DNA of 48,966 nucleotides from an uncultured Bacilli bacterium (GTDB lineage Bacteria > Bacillota_I > Bacilli_A > RF39 > UBA660): assembly GCA_947627995.1 (NCBI GenBank), contig CANQYE010000008.1:1-48966 (forward strand), read 5' to 3'. This document shows, piece by piece, positions 20,197-31,144 of this stretch. Position numbers and translations under genes: made by a program. Positions within the stretch are counted from its first letter, which is position 1. Every line of letters begins with the position of its first letter. Below the pieces are notes generated by a model. That model had not been told where the DNA came from. It saw nothing but the letters and a program-made list of their open reading frames with translations, and did no database searches.

Positions 20197-21706
20197 TCAC
20201 TTCAATATATTTTAAATAATCCTTTAATAGTTCTTTAATAAAAATTGAATAATTTTTATATGGAACAAATAAAAATACTTTAGTTTTACTTCTCGTAAGA
20301 GCAACGTAAAAAAGTCGTCTTTCTTCATTTAAAATGTCTTCTTTATTATTCAAAACTAATGATAAAATTTTATTATCTTTTACTTTAGAAGGAAATCCTA
20401 AAATTGAATTAGTTAAATTAATAATTATTACCACTTCGCTTTCTAATCCTTTTGATTTATGAATAGTAAGGTATCTAATATTTTTCCCATTATATTGCAA
20501 ATTAAATTTACAAAATTTATTTTCTTTATCAATCACATCAAAAATATCGTTGTTATTACGGCCTAAAATAAGAATATCATTATATTTTTTTGCTACTTTA
20601 TCTAATAATTTATTAAAATCATTTTTTATATTTTTATAAAACACAATAACAATAGGTTTATCAATTTTTTTTAAAGATTTTAATTCTTTTTTTATTTGCA
20701 TTTTATTTTGTGAAATAAAGTTGCCAGCCACATTAATTAATTCTTGTGAGTTACGATAAGTCATAGGTATATAATATGTTTTATAACTTCCGAAATATTT
20801 TTCAAAATTAATAAAAATATCTAAATTGCAACCTGTAAATCCATATATTGCTTGATAATCATCACCTACACAAATCAAATGACAATTAAGTTTATCTACA
20901 ATACTTTTTATTAAATTGTAACGAGAAAAAGACGTATCTTGAAATTCATCAATGATTATATATTTATAATTCTTTTTTATACCAAATTTTAATACATAAT
21001 TACTAGCTTTATTAAGCATATCATTAAAATCAATTGAATTATTTGCTAAATTTTCATTTTCATATATTTTTAATATTTTTAAAGCAATATAAAAAAATGA
21101 TTTCTCTTTTTTACTCAGTTTTTTTAAATTGAAATTAGAATAGTTATTTGATTTATATAAACTAATAAAACGAATAAATAATGTAGATATTTGGTTTTTC
21201 TGAGTTTGATATATTCTTTTATATTTTTTAATTTTTAATTTATATGGACCATAAATTTTTAAGTATTTACACATTTGATTAAAAGAATAAAAATCTTGAA
21301 AAATTAAATTTTCTAAATACTCATAAACACTATATTTTAAAATATTTTCATTAGATATTTTTATTGATTTATTAAACGTTCTAATAATATTTAATCCTAG
21401 TTTATGAAAAGTCATCACATCTACATTTAAAAAATTTATACTTTTTAATTTTTCAATTAAACTTTTAACTGTTTCAGCAGTAAAAGAAATTGTTAAAATA
21501 TCCTCTTCTTTAATATTCAGTATTTTAACAAGATACATAATTTTTCCAATAATAGTCAATGTTTTTCCACTACCAGCACCAGCTATTATTAAGCACCTTA
21601 AATCATTATTTAAAATAGCTATTCTTTGATATTTATCAAGCGAATAACCTAAGACGTTATCTAAAAGTTCATTTGCTTTTTTCAATTTTTGATTATTTAT
21701 AAACAT
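20186..21706 (-). CDS. UvrD/Rep-like superfamily 1 ATP-dependent helicase (compact)
   Basis: IAGAGSGKTLTI, IIIDEFQDTSFSRYNL, GDDYQAIYGFTG, MTYRNSQEL, TIHKSKGLESEVVI, LFYVALTRSK. Confidence 0.92.
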   Translation of the reverse strand: MFINNQKLKKANELLDNVLGYSLDKYQRIAILNNDLRCLIIAGAGSGKTLTIIGKIMYLVKILNIKEEDILTISFTAETVKSLIEKLKSINFLNVDVMTFHKLGLNIIRTFNKSIKISNENILKYSVYEYLENLIFQDFYSFNQMCKYLKIYGPYKLKIKKYKRIYQTQKNQISTLFIRFISLYKSNNYSNFNLKKLSKKEKSFFYIALKILKIYENENLANNSIDFNDMLNKASNYVLKFGIKKNYKYIIIDEFQDTSFSRYNLIKSIVDKLNCHLICVGDDYQAIYGFTGCNLDIFINFEKYFGSYKTYYIPMTYRNSQELINVAGNFISQNKMQIKKELKSLKKIDKPIVIVFYKNIKNDFNKLLDKVAKKYNDILILGRNNNDIFDVIDKENKFCKFNLQYNGKNIRYLTIHKSKGLESEVVIIINLTNSILGFPSKVKDNKILSLVLNNKEDILNEERRLFYVALTRSKTKVFLFVPYKNYSIFIKELLKDYLKYIEVIKF

Positions 21707-21875
21707 CACCAATTTTAATTTAGCAATATATCTAAATTTTGTAAAATTACTATATTAATAAAAACTTCTTATTTTTTTTACAAAAAATAATATATTATTA
21801 TCAAAAATAAATTTTTGGCTATTATTATATTGATTTATTTTAAATATTAATTATAATTAGTTTAGGAGAAACTTT

Positions 21876-22382
21876 ATGAAAAAAATAGATAAAAAAAATG
21901 ATTTAAACGAATTTTATAATATTATAAATCCTATTTTAAAAAGCAATGAATTTATAAAAAGGAAAAAATACGCTCATCATGGTGAAATTTCTGTATATGA
22001 TCACAGCTTAGCTGTCTCTATTTTAGCTTATAAAATTGCTAAAAAATTTAAATTAAATTATAAGGATGCAGCTATTGGTGGATTATTACACGATTTTTAT
22101 AGAAATCCATGGCAAGATAATCAGATTAAAAAGAAATTTTTTCAAAAACATGGTTTTACTCATGCAAATGATGCATATTTAAATGCTTCATATTTTTATC
22201 CAGATTATATAAATAAAAAAATTGAAAATATAATTAAAAGTCATATGTTTCCACTAAATAAAAAATTACCAAAATTCAAAGAAAGCTGGATCGTAAGCTT
22301 AGCTGATAAAATTATATCATTACAAATTTTTAAAGAACCTAAAAAAATAAAAAGCTATTTGGGATTTAAAATTAAAAAATAA
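21876..22382 (+). CDS. HD-domain phosphohydrolase
   Basis: VYDHSLAVSILAYKIAKKFKLNYKDAAIGGLLHDFYR. Confidence 0.85.
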   Translation: MKKIDKKNDLNEFYNIINPILKSNEFIKRKKYAHHGEISVYDHSLAVSILAYKIAKKFKLNYKDAAIGGLLHDFYRNPWQDNQIKKKFFQKHGFTHANDAYLNASYFYPDYINKKIENIIKSHMFPLNKKLPKFKESWIVSLADKIISLQIFKEPKKIKSYLGFKIKK

Positions 22383-22476
22383 TAATTAATTATATATATA
22401 AAATTAATTTATTATAATTTTTTATATTTCTTAATTTTAAAATGATTATAAATTAAATGTAATATTTTGACGAATT

Positions 22477-22490
22477 AAGTAAATTTACTT
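22477..22490. promoter_or_regulatory. Perfect 14-bp palindrome AAGTAAATTTACTT upstream of the sortase gene
   Basis: Sequence is its own reverse complement, 45-58 bp upstream of the ATG. Confidence 0.3.
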
Positions 22491-22534
22491 CTTTTATTTA
22501 AAATGTTACAATTAATACAATTGAGGTGAATAAA

Positions 22535-23566
22535 ATGGCAAATTCATATCGAAAAAAAAACAAAAAAAATTTAAACATTAAAAAGTATAATAATGATTTA
22601 TATAGTTATGAAGATAACAGTTCTAAATTAAACAAAGAAAAAAATATCAATACAACTATTATTGATAGAGAAAAACTAGATATTAGAGATATCAAAAAAG
22701 CTTTAGAGAAAACATATATAAATTCAAATAGTAGTAATAAAAAGAAAAGAAAAAAAAGAAAATTACGTCGTTGGGTTTATTATTTATTTTTAATATTTTT
22801 TAGTTTTATTTTTATATTCTCTTTTTTTAAATTATATAAATGGTATGATGATAATAAAAAAATTCAAAAATTAGAAAAAACAACAAATCAAACAAAATTA
22901 AAAGAGGTTAAAACAAATATAAAAAATAAAGAAGAACTAGTTAATCCGCCAGAGAATAAAAAAAATGATTATTGGTATTACATCGATATGCCATTTTATG
23001 AAGTTGATTTTGATGATTTGTTAAAGAAAAATAATGATACTGTAGCTTTTATACATATGAAAAGTACTAATATTAATTATCCGGTCGTACAAGCTAAAGA
23101 TAATTCTTATTACTTAAACCACGCCTTTGATAAAAGTAAAAATAACGCTGGATGGGTTTTTATGGATTATCGCAATAACATAAATAACTTAAGTGATAAT
23201 ACCATTATTTATGGTCATGGTAGAATTAATAATACAATATTTGGCTCTTTAAAAAACGCATTGACAAAATCATGGCAAAATAACAAAGATAATTATGTTA
23301 TATGGTTATCTACACCTAAAGAAAATATGATATACCAAATATTTTCGATTTATACAATAGAAAGTGAGAGCTATTATATAACTACAAATTTTGATTCAAA
23401 AGATGATAAATTAAAATGGATTAATACTATGAAAAAAAGAAATATTGCTCCAATTGACACAATAGTCGATGCCAATGACAATGTTATTACTTTATCAACA
23501 TGTAAAAATAATATGGGTGAAAGGATTGTAGTTCATGCTAAATTAATAAAAAAACAAATAAGATAA
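22535..23566 (+). CDS. Class B sortase
   Basis: N-terminal TM; IIYGHGRINNTIFGSLKN and TLSTCKNNMGERIVVHAKL catalytic motifs. Confidence 0.9.
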   Translation: MANSYRKKNKKNLNIKKYNNDLYSYEDNSSKLNKEKNINTTIIDREKLDIRDIKKALEKTYINSNSSNKKKRKKRKLRRWVYYLFLIFFSFIFIFSFFKLYKWYDDNKKIQKLEKTTNQTKLKEVKTNIKNKEELVNPPENKKNDYWYYIDMPFYEVDFDDLLKKNNDTVAFIHMKSTNINYPVVQAKDNSYYLNHAFDKSKNNAGWVFMDYRNNINNLSDNTIIYGHGRINNTIFGSLKNALTKSWQNNKDNYVIWLSTPKENMIYQIFSIYTIESESYYITTNFDSKDDKLKWINTMKKRNIAPIDTIVDANDNVITLSTCKNNMGERIVVHAKLIKKQIR

Positions 23567-23591
23567 ATACAACACTTCAAGTGTTGTATTT
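23565..23591. terminator. Bidirectional terminator between sortase and pflA
   Basis: AAATACAACACTT-C-AAGTGTTGTATTT followed by TATTTTATTTT. Confidence 0.75.
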
Positions 23592-23594
23592 ATT

Positions 23595-24314
23595 TTATTT
23601 TAAATAAATTTTTAAAAATTCTTGATATAACTCATTACATTTTTCTTTATTCATCTCATCTTTTTCTTTAAAAGGATTAGGTATTTTTAAACTTTCATAC
23701 TTTTCATTTCCTAATTTATGATAAGGCAAAAAATCGATTCTTTTAACATTTTTAAAATTATTTTTAATAAATTTAGCAAGGTTATTAATATATTTTATAT
23801 TATCGTTAACATCTGGAATAATGACTTGTCTAATCCATACTTCAATATTTGTTTTATTAAGTTCATTTATAAATTCGATAAATTTATCAAATTCGTCTTT
23901 ACAAGTAATATTAATGAATCCTTCTTTTGTAATATGTTTTATATCTAAAAGTATTAAATCTACATATTTAAAAATTTTTTTATAATTTCCATAACAGATT
24001 CCAGCAGTATCAATTGCAACATGAATATTTTCTTTTTTTAATTTTTGACAAATTTCTTTTAAAAAGTCGTATTGAATTAATGGTTCTCCTCCAGAAAAAG
24101 TAACTCCTCCATTATTTTTAAAGTATGGCTTATTACGAATTATTTTTGCGACCAATTCGTCACTAGAATAATTTTTTTTAGCAAATTTCCACATTTCCGG
24201 GTTATGACAATATTTACATCTTAAATTACAACCATTTAAAAAAATTACTGTTCTTATTCCAGGACCATCAACTAATCCAAATGTTTCAATACTATTAACT
24301 GAAGCTTTTTTCAT
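23595..24314 (-). CDS. pflA: Pyruvate formate-lyase-activating enzyme
   Basis: Radical SAM NGCNLRCKYCHNPEMW, GGVTFSGGEPLIQ. Confidence 0.95.
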   Translation of the reverse strand: MKKASVNSIETFGLVDGPGIRTVIFLNGCNLRCKYCHNPEMWKFAKKNYSSDELVAKIIRNKPYFKNNGGVTFSGGEPLIQYDFLKEICQKLKKENIHVAIDTAGICYGNYKKIFKYVDLILLDIKHITKEGFINITCKDEFDKFIEFINELNKTNIEVWIRQVIIPDVNDNIKYINNLAKFIKNNFKNVKRIDFLPYHKLGNEKYESLKIPNPFKEKDEMNKEKCNELYQEFLKIYLK

Positions 24315-26545
24315 TATATTTTTTTATGGAAAGTTCTTGAAATAACTTCCTCTTGTTGCTTACGAGTAAGACGATTAAATCTTACAGAATAACCAGATAC
24401 TCTTATTGTTAAAAGCGGATATTTTTCTGGGTTTTCCATTGCATCGATTAAAGTTTCTTTGTCTAAAACATTAACATTTAAATGATGTGCTTTTTGACTA
24501 AAATATCCATCTATTAATGTAACTAAATTATTTATTTGTTCATTTAGATTAATACCTAAAGCAGAAGGAATTATGGAAAAAGTATTTGAGATACCATCTT
24601 TACAGCATTTTTCCCATTCAAGTTTTGCTACAGAATTTAAAGATGCTATGGCTCCATTTATATCTCTTTCATGCATTGGATTAGCACCTGGAGCAAAAGG
24701 AACACCTGCTTTTCTTCCATCTGGTGTCGCACCAGTTTTAGAGCCATAAACAACATTTGATGTTATGGTTAGTACTGACATAGTAGGAATGGCATTCCGA
24801 TAACATTTATGTTTTTTTAATTCTGAATAAATTTTATTTAATATTTCTTTAGCTATGTTATCTACTCTATCATCATCGTTTCCATATTTTGGATAATCTC
24901 CTTCGATTTCAAAATCAATTGTAATTCCTTCTTTATCACGAATCGGCTTTACTTTAGCATATTTAATTGCTGAAAGAGAGTCAGCTGCTACTGAAAGTCC
25001 AGCAACCCCATAAGCCATTAATCTATTTACATTAGTATCATGTAATGCCATTTGTCCAGCTTCATAAGCATATTTATCATGCATATAATGAATAATATTC
25101 ATTGCATCACTATATATTTTTGCGACTTTTTCAATCATATTAAAATATGATTTTTTAACTTTATTATAATCAAGTACTTCATCAAGCATTTTATCAAAAC
25201 CTGGAATTACCAATTCTCTTTTTATTTCATCTATTCCACCATTAATAGAATATAATAAAGTTTTAGCTAAATTACATCTTGCACCAAAAAATTGCATATC
25301 TTTGCCTACACGCATGGAAGACACACAACAAGCAATTGCATAATCATCTCCCATAGAAGGACGCATTAGATCATCATTTTCATATTGAAGTGCATCAGTT
25401 TTAATGCTCATTTTAGCACAATATTTTTTGAAATTTTCCGGTAATTTTTCTGACCATAAAATGGTCATATTAGGTTCTGGAGCTGGATCTAAATTACTTA
25501 ATGTGTGGATAATCCTATAAGAAGTCTTAGTTACCATATTATCCTCTTCATTAGTTATTCCACCAATTGAACACGTAACCCATGTTGGATCACCAGAAAA
25601 TAATTCATCATAATCTGGCGTTCTTAAATGTCTAACAAGTCTTAATTTTATAATGAATTGATCTATTAATTCTTGAGCTTCTTTTTCATTTATAATGCCA
25701 TTTTCTAAATCCCTATTAATATAAATATCTAAAAAAGCATCTACTCTTCCTAAACTCATTGCAGCACCATTATTTTCTTTAACAGAAGCTAAATAGCCAA
25801 AATATAGCCATTGTACTGCTTCTTTAGAATTTGTTGCAGGATTAGAAATATCAAATCCATAAGTTTTAGCCATTGTTTTTATTTCATTTAATGCTTTATA
25901 TTGCATAGATAATTCTTCACGAAGTCTTATAATATCTTCGCTCATTTCTTTTATTTCCATATTATCCCATTCGTCTTTTTTAGATTTCATCAAATAATCT
26001 ATACCATATAATGCAATTCTTCTATAATCGCCAATAATTCTCCCACGACCATATGCATCAGGAAGTCCTGTTAAAAGTCCTACGTGTCTAGCTTTTCTAA
26101 TTTCCTTGGTGTAAGCATCAAACACTCCATCATTATGCGTTTTTCTGAATTCATTGAAATATTTATCTACATTTTTATTCAATTTATATCCATAAGCTTC
26201 AAGCTCCTGATAAACCATTCGAATTCCTCCATAAGGATTTACTATTCTTTTTAGCGGTTTATCAGTTTGAAGTCCAAAAATGACCTCATTTTCTTTATCT
26301 ATGTATCCAGCATCATAGGCATTAATTCCAGACATATGATCGACATCAATATCTAAAACTCGTTTTTTTAGTTCTTCTTTTAATAAATTTTCACATTTAT
26401 TCCATACTTTTGTAGTTTTAATTGTTTTAGATTCTAAAAAATCCTCATTTCCTTCAAATGAAGTATAATTTTTTTTAATAAAATCACTTATATTTATTTC
26501 GTTACACCATATTCCTTTATTAAACCCTTCCCATTCAGTTTTCAT
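24314..26545 (-). CDS. pflB: Formate C-acetyltransferase (pyruvate formate-lyase)
   Basis: [26 protein letters not shown] and C-terminal glycyl-radical motif [14 protein letters not shown]. Confidence 0.97.
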   Translation of the reverse strand: MKTEWEGFNKGIWCNEINISDFIKKNYTSFEGNEDFLESKTIKTTKVWNKCENLLKEELKKRVLDIDVDHMSGINAYDAGYIDKENEVIFGLQTDKPLKRIVNPYGGIRMVYQELEAYGYKLNKNVDKYFNEFRKTHNDGVFDAYTKEIRKARHVGLLTGLPDAYGRGRIIGDYRRIALYGIDYLMKSKKDEWDNMEIKEMSEDIIRLREELSMQYKALNEIKTMAKTYGFDISNPATNSKEAVQWLYFGYLASVKENNGAAMSLGRVDAFLDIYINRDLENGIINEKEAQELIDQFIIKLRLVRHLRTPDYDELFSGDPTWVTCSIGGITNEEDNMVTKTSYRIIHTLSNLDPAPEPNMTILWSEKLPENFKKYCAKMSIKTDALQYENDDLMRPSMGDDYAIACCVSSMRVGKDMQFFGARCNLAKTLLYSINGGIDEIKRELVIPGFDKMLDEVLDYNKVKKSYFNMIEKVAKIYSDAMNIIHYMHDKYAYEAGQMALHDTNVNRLMAYGVAGLSVAADSLSAIKYAKVKPIRDKEGITIDFEIEGDYPKYGNDDDRVDNIAKEILNKIYSELKKHKCYRNAIPTMSVLTITSNVVYGSKTGATPDGRKAGVPFAPGANPMHERDINGAIASLNSVAKLEWEKCCKDGISNTFSIIPSALGINLNEQINNLVTLIDGYFSQKAHHLNVNVLDKETLIDAMENPEKYPLLTIRVSGYSVRFNRLTRKQQEEVISRTFHKKI

Positions 26546-26600
26546 TTATATTCCTCCTTTAAATGCATAAAAATCATAACATAATAAAATAAATAAAAAT

Positions 26601-26614
26601 GTTGCATATGCAAC
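26601..26614. promoter_or_regulatory. Perfect palindrome GTTGCATATGCAAC between divergent pflB and murT-like gene
   Basis: Perfect 14-bp inverted repeat in intergenic DNA, about 55 bp upstream of pflB ATG. Confidence 0.4.
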
Positions 26615-26701
26615 AAACATTTTTTAAATATAAATTTTTTTTATATAAATATTAAAAAAAATTTTAATACATGATATAATTTTTTTGAGGTGTAAATTTT
26701 A

Positions 26702-28036
26702 ATGAAAAAAATTATATTAATTATTCTAGTAAAATTATCTACATTTATTCTTAAAATTTTAGGCAAAAACGCAACCGTTTTTCCTGGAAAAATAGCTTAT
26801 GATGCTGATAATTTTATTTTAGATAAAATTAAGTATCCAAAATATGTTATAGCTGTTACAGGTAGTGCAGGCAAAGGTTCAACAACAAGTGTTATTGCTC
26901 ATATTTTAAGAAATGCTGGATTAAGTGTTAGTTATAATCAATTTGGATCCAATGGAATATATGGCGTTACATCCTTAGTTTTACAAAATTCTACTATTTT
27001 TGGTAAATTTAAAAAAGATGTTTTATTAGTAGAAATAGATGAAAGACATATAAAACTTGCTTTTAATAAAAAACATTTAACCCATTTAGTAGTTACCAAT
27101 ATTACCCGAGATCAACCATCACGTAGCGGTGCGCCAGAAATAATATATCAAGAAATATTTGACTGTATAGATATTAACACAACATTAATTATAAATGCTG
27201 ATGACCCTTTAGTAAATAAAATAACTACTTCTTTCAAAGGAAAAATAATAACTTATGGGATGGGTAAAAATAATTCATCAACTAAAAAACCACTACTTAA
27301 TAACGTTGATAATGCTTATTGTCCTAAATGTCATACTAAATTAAATTATGCTTTTTATCATTATGGTCATTTAGGAAACTATAGTTGTCCTAATTGTGAT
27401 TTTAAAAGAGGAAAAGTAGATTATGAAGCAACCAATATATCTTTGATTAAACAAGAAATGAAAATAAACGGCATCCCAATTTATTTAAATAAAAATGTTT
27501 TGTATGCTGTTTATTATGAACTTGCTGCTTATGCATTGTGTGACTATCTTAAGATAAATAACAATGTGATTCTAGAAAGTTTAAATAAAGATTACATTAA
27601 ACCAAAACGTGGGAATATATATAATATATTTAATCGAGAACTCAATATGATGGAAAGTAAAAATGAAAATTCTCTTAGTTATTATCAAACTATTAAATAT
27701 ATTATGGATTACAAAGATAAAAAAACTATTATTTTAGGTTTTGATAATGTTTCAAGAAGATATAGATTTAATGATATTTCATGGTTATATGATGTAAATT
27801 TTGAAATGTTAAATGATGATTCAATTGATAAAATCGTTTGTATAGGAAGATTTAGACTAGATGTTGCTACTAGATTAAATTATGCTGGAATTGATAATAA
27901 TAAATTAATTTTAGTAGATGATTTAAATAATTTACTTAACATTATCGAAAAGAAAACTAAAGGAACAATATTTACAATGGTTTGTTTTGATATGAGTGAT
28001 AATATTTTAAAATTATTAAAAGGAGAAAAATTATGA
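26702..28036 (+). CDS. murT: Mur ligase family protein MurT (DUF1727)
   Basis: Mur-ligase P-loop VTGSAGKGSTTSVI, zinc ribbon CPKCHTKLNYAFYHYGHLGNYSCPNC, DUF1727-like NDISWLYDVNFEML. Confidence 0.9.
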   Translation: MKKIILIILVKLSTFILKILGKNATVFPGKIAYDADNFILDKIKYPKYVIAVTGSAGKGSTTSVIAHILRNAGLSVSYNQFGSNGIYGVTSLVLQNSTIFGKFKKDVLLVEIDERHIKLAFNKKHLTHLVVTNITRDQPSRSGAPEIIYQEIFDCIDINTTLIINADDPLVNKITTSFKGKIITYGMGKNNSSTKKPLLNNVDNAYCPKCHTKLNYAFYHYGHLGNYSCPNCDFKRGKVDYEATNISLIKQEMKINGIPIYLNKNVLYAVYYELAAYALCDYLKINNNVILESLNKDYIKPKRGNIYNIFNRELNMMESKNENSLSYYQTIKYIMDYKDKKTIILGFDNVSRRYRFNDISWLYDVNFEMLNDDSIDKIVCIGRFRLDVATRLNYAGIDNNKLILVDDLNNLLNIIEKKTKGTIFTMVCFDMSDNILKLLKGEKL

Positions 28037-28746
28037 AAGTTAAAATAGCATATTTATACTATGATTTAATGAATTTATATGGTGAAAACGGTAATATAAA
28101 AGCCCTAGTTAAACATTTTGAAAACCGAGGTATAAATCCAATAGTTCATTTCTTAACAGTTAATGATAATATAGATTTTGAAAAATATGATATATATTAT
28201 TTGGGATCTGTATCTGCTTTAAACTTTCAAATTGTTTTAAAAGATATTAAAAAATATCAAAAAAACATTAAAAAAGCTATTGAAAATAATAAAATGTTTA
28301 TTGCAACTGGTAATTCTTATGAACTTTTTGGCAAAGAAATTAAATATTTAGATAATACAAAGGATAAGCTTTTAAATATTTTTGATTATAATGTAGAAAC
28401 TATTGATTTTAGAATAGTTGGAGAAACTTATGCCAAATTTAATAATTTAAATAAATATATCATTGGGTTTCAAAATCGTAATACGATTATAAAAAATGTA
28501 AATAATAGTTTATTTAATATAACATTTGGTGTAGGATATGAACCGAACTCTAATAAAGAAGGTTATTTATATAAAAACTTTTTTGGAACTTATTTAATAG
28601 GACCATTACTAGTTAGAAATCCATATTTTACTGAATATTTAATACAAAGATTTTTAGATAAAAAAAATGATAAATATAAACCAAAGAAAAAGCTTATCGA
28701 TTATAAAGCTTATAATGAGTATATTAAAAATTTTATACCAGAGTAA
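28033..28746 (+). CDS. GatD-like class I glutamine amidotransferase fold protein, probably catalytically inactive
   Basis: Overlaps murT; LYGENGNIKAL and YKNFFGTYLIGPLLVRNP match GatD layout, but the nucleophile Cys and catalytic His are missing. Confidence 0.85.
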   Translation: MKVKIAYLYYDLMNLYGENGNIKALVKHFENRGINPIVHFLTVNDNIDFEKYDIYYLGSVSALNFQIVLKDIKKYQKNIKKAIENNKMFIATGNSYELFGKEIKYLDNTKDKLLNIFDYNVETIDFRIVGETYAKFNNLNKYIIGFQNRNTIIKNVNNSLFNITFGVGYEPNSNKEGYLYKNFFGTYLIGPLLVRNPYFTEYLIQRFLDKKNDKYKPKKKLIDYKAYNEYIKNFIPE

Positions 28747-28754
28747 TTTAAATC

Positions 28755-28788
28755 AAAAAAAACACATCATTAATTTGAGTGTTTTTTT
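28755..28788. terminator. Bidirectional terminator between convergent gatD-like and P-type ATPase genes
   Basis: AAAAAAACAC...GTGTTTTTTT inverted repeat with flanking A/T runs. Confidence 0.6.
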
Positions 28789-31139
28789 AATGAAAATTTT
28801 TTTATTTTCTTATTTATAAAATCGTTTAATTTATTAAATATAAAATAAGAAAATACACTTAGTAATATAAATATAACTATAATGGTTAAATTAATTTTTA
28901 CTAAATTAAAGAATTTATAGAAAAATAAAATTGAAATAATAAATACAGATGTCAAAAACATGAATAATGCTGTTCTTAAAACATTAAAAGGCTTGCATAT
29001 TCTAAATAAATATATAAATCCTGTCATTCCAGTTAAATAAACAGCTAAAGTTGTTATAGTTTCATAATTAATATTTAATATAAATTTACTTAATGTGACA
29101 ATTATGATATTAAAAAAGACCGTTAAAGCAGCAGGTAAGCTTCTACCTATTATTTTTAAAAGAAAATTACCCTTTATTATTTCTTTATTAGATTCTAATG
29201 CTAATATAAAAGATGGTATGCCAATTGTCACCCCAGTAATCAGCGTTAGTTGGATTGGAATGAAAAAATACTTACTTCTAATACATACACAAAATAATAT
29301 TAATAACATAGTATAAACTGTTTTTGCTATAAGAAGGGAAGCACTTCTACCTATATTATTAATAGTTCTTCTTCCTTCCGCAACGATTTTTGGTAAAGAA
29401 TCAAAATTAGAATCTAAGAGAACTAACTTACTTACATTTCTTGCAGCTTCACTACCACTAGCTAAAGCAATGCTACAATCACTTTCTTTTAAAGCAAGAA
29501 CATCATTTACCCCATCTCCAGTCATTCCAACAATATGTCCTTTATTTTGTAAAGTTTTTATAATTAATTTTTTTTGTTCAGGTTTTACCCTACCAAAAAT
29601 GTCGTAATCAAATACACTATCTGCTAATTTTTCTTTGCTTAAATTAGAGACATCTATTCCTTTTAAATTATTTAATCCTACTCTTTTAGCAATTTTTAAA
29701 ACTGTATTTATATTATCGCCCGAAATAATTTTAACATCGACATTATTTTTTTTAAAATAATTAATTGTTTTATATGCCTCTTTTCTTATTACGTCTTCAA
29801 TTAATATAAAACACAATAATTTTAAATTTTTTGGGTTTTCTTGTAAATCTTTTTTGCTAGCAAGAGCAAGTACTCGATAATCCTTACTATATTTATTAAT
29901 TATTTTTTCATATTTATTATATTGATCTTTTAATAAAATATCAGGTGCTCCTAAATAAAATGTTTGTTTATTTTTGAATTTATATGCTAAAAATTTTCTA
30001 GATGATGAAAATTCAATACTTTTTTCTAACTTCCAGGTATTATTTTTATTGTAAACTTCTTTAATTGCTTTGAAAGTAGAATTAAAAGAATTAGTAGAAC
30101 ATACAATGGCATTTAAGATTTCACTAATATTATCTTTGTTATTTTTATTTACTATTTTTATATCAACTAAACGCATTTTACCTTCAGTTAATGTTCCAGT
30201 TTTATCCAAACATATTGTATCTACTCTAGCTAATGTTTCAATACAATATAATTCTTGAACTAAAACTTTATAACGTGAAAGTCTTATAACACTAACTGCC
30301 ATTACAGAGCTAGTTAATAAAATTAATCCCTCAGGAATCATTCCTATTAATGATGCAACAGTTGCAAATATTGAACTAGAAATACTCCCATTTGTTACAA
30401 AATATTGACTAATAAACATAATAATGGCTATTGGTATAATAATTATTGAAATAATTTTAAGTATTTTTTCAAACGAATCCATAATTATTGAGTTAGCTTT
30501 TTTCAAATATTTTGCTTCACTAGAAATTTTAGATATATAATTTAAGTCACCAATATGTTCAACTTTTGCATAACATGAACCACTTACTATAAAACTGCCA
30601 GAAAGTATTAAGTCACCCTTTTTTTTAAAAACCGGATCTTCTTCCCCTGTTATAAAGGATTCATTTACTTCTACTTTTCCATTTTCAATAATAGCATCAA
30701 CAACTACTTGATTTCCATTTTGTAAAAAAATTATATCATCTAGTACTATTTCATCAATATGAATTTCTTTCTTTTCTTTATCTCTAATAGCACAAATCTT
30801 TGTTTCAGATAAAACAGATAATTTATCAATTGTTTTTTTTGATAAAATTTCTTCTACAATACTAATTATTGTATTAGAAAAAATAACCCCCATAAACAAA
30901 CAATTTTTAAGTGAATATAATAATTTGCCACTAAATATTCCTGTTAAAATAATTGCAGCTCCTAAAATGATATTAATAAAATTAAAATAAGTAAATATAT
31001 TAGTTGCGATAATTTCTTTTATACTTTTTGTTTTAGGTTGATTATCATAATTAACTAAATTCTGTTTATAACGTTGTTCTATTTGGTTCGAATTTAACCC
31101 AAATCGGTAATCCGGACTAAATCTTTTAATACTACTCAT
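28770..31139 (-). CDS. HAD-IC family cation-translocating P-type ATPase
   Basis: CLDKTGTLTEGKM, GMIPEGLILL, GMTGDGVNDVLALKESDCSIALASGSEA. Confidence 0.93.
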   Translation of the reverse strand: MSSIKRFSPDYRFGLNSNQIEQRYKQNLVNYDNQPKTKSIKEIIATNIFTYFNFINIILGAAIILTGIFSGKLLYSLKNCLFMGVIFSNTIISIVEEILSKKTIDKLSVLSETKICAIRDKEKKEIHIDEIVLDDIIFLQNGNQVVVDAIIENGKVEVNESFITGEEDPVFKKKGDLILSGSFIVSGSCYAKVEHIGDLNYISKISSEAKYLKKANSIIMDSFEKILKIISIIIIPIAIIMFISQYFVTNGSISSSIFATVASLIGMIPEGLILLTSSVMAVSVIRLSRYKVLVQELYCIETLARVDTICLDKTGTLTEGKMRLVDIKIVNKNNKDNISEILNAIVCSTNSFNSTFKAIKEVYNKNNTWKLEKSIEFSSSRKFLAYKFKNKQTFYLGAPDILLKDQYNKYEKIINKYSKDYRVLALASKKDLQENPKNLKLLCFILIEDVIRKEAYKTINYFKKNNVDVKIISGDNINTVLKIAKRVGLNNLKGIDVSNLSKEKLADSVFDYDIFGRVKPEQKKLIIKTLQNKGHIVGMTGDGVNDVLALKESDCSIALASGSEAARNVSKLVLLDSNFDSLPKIVAEGRRTINNIGRSASLLIAKTVYTMLLILFCVCIRSKYFFIPIQLTLITGVTIGIPSFILALESNKEIIKGNFLLKIIGRSLPAALTVFFNIIIVTLSKFILNINYETITTLAVYLTGMTGFIYLFRICKPFNVLRTALFMFLTSVFIISILFFYKFFNLVKINLTIIVIFILLSVFSYFIFNKLNDFINKKIKKFSLKKHSN

Positions 31140-31144
31140 TAATA

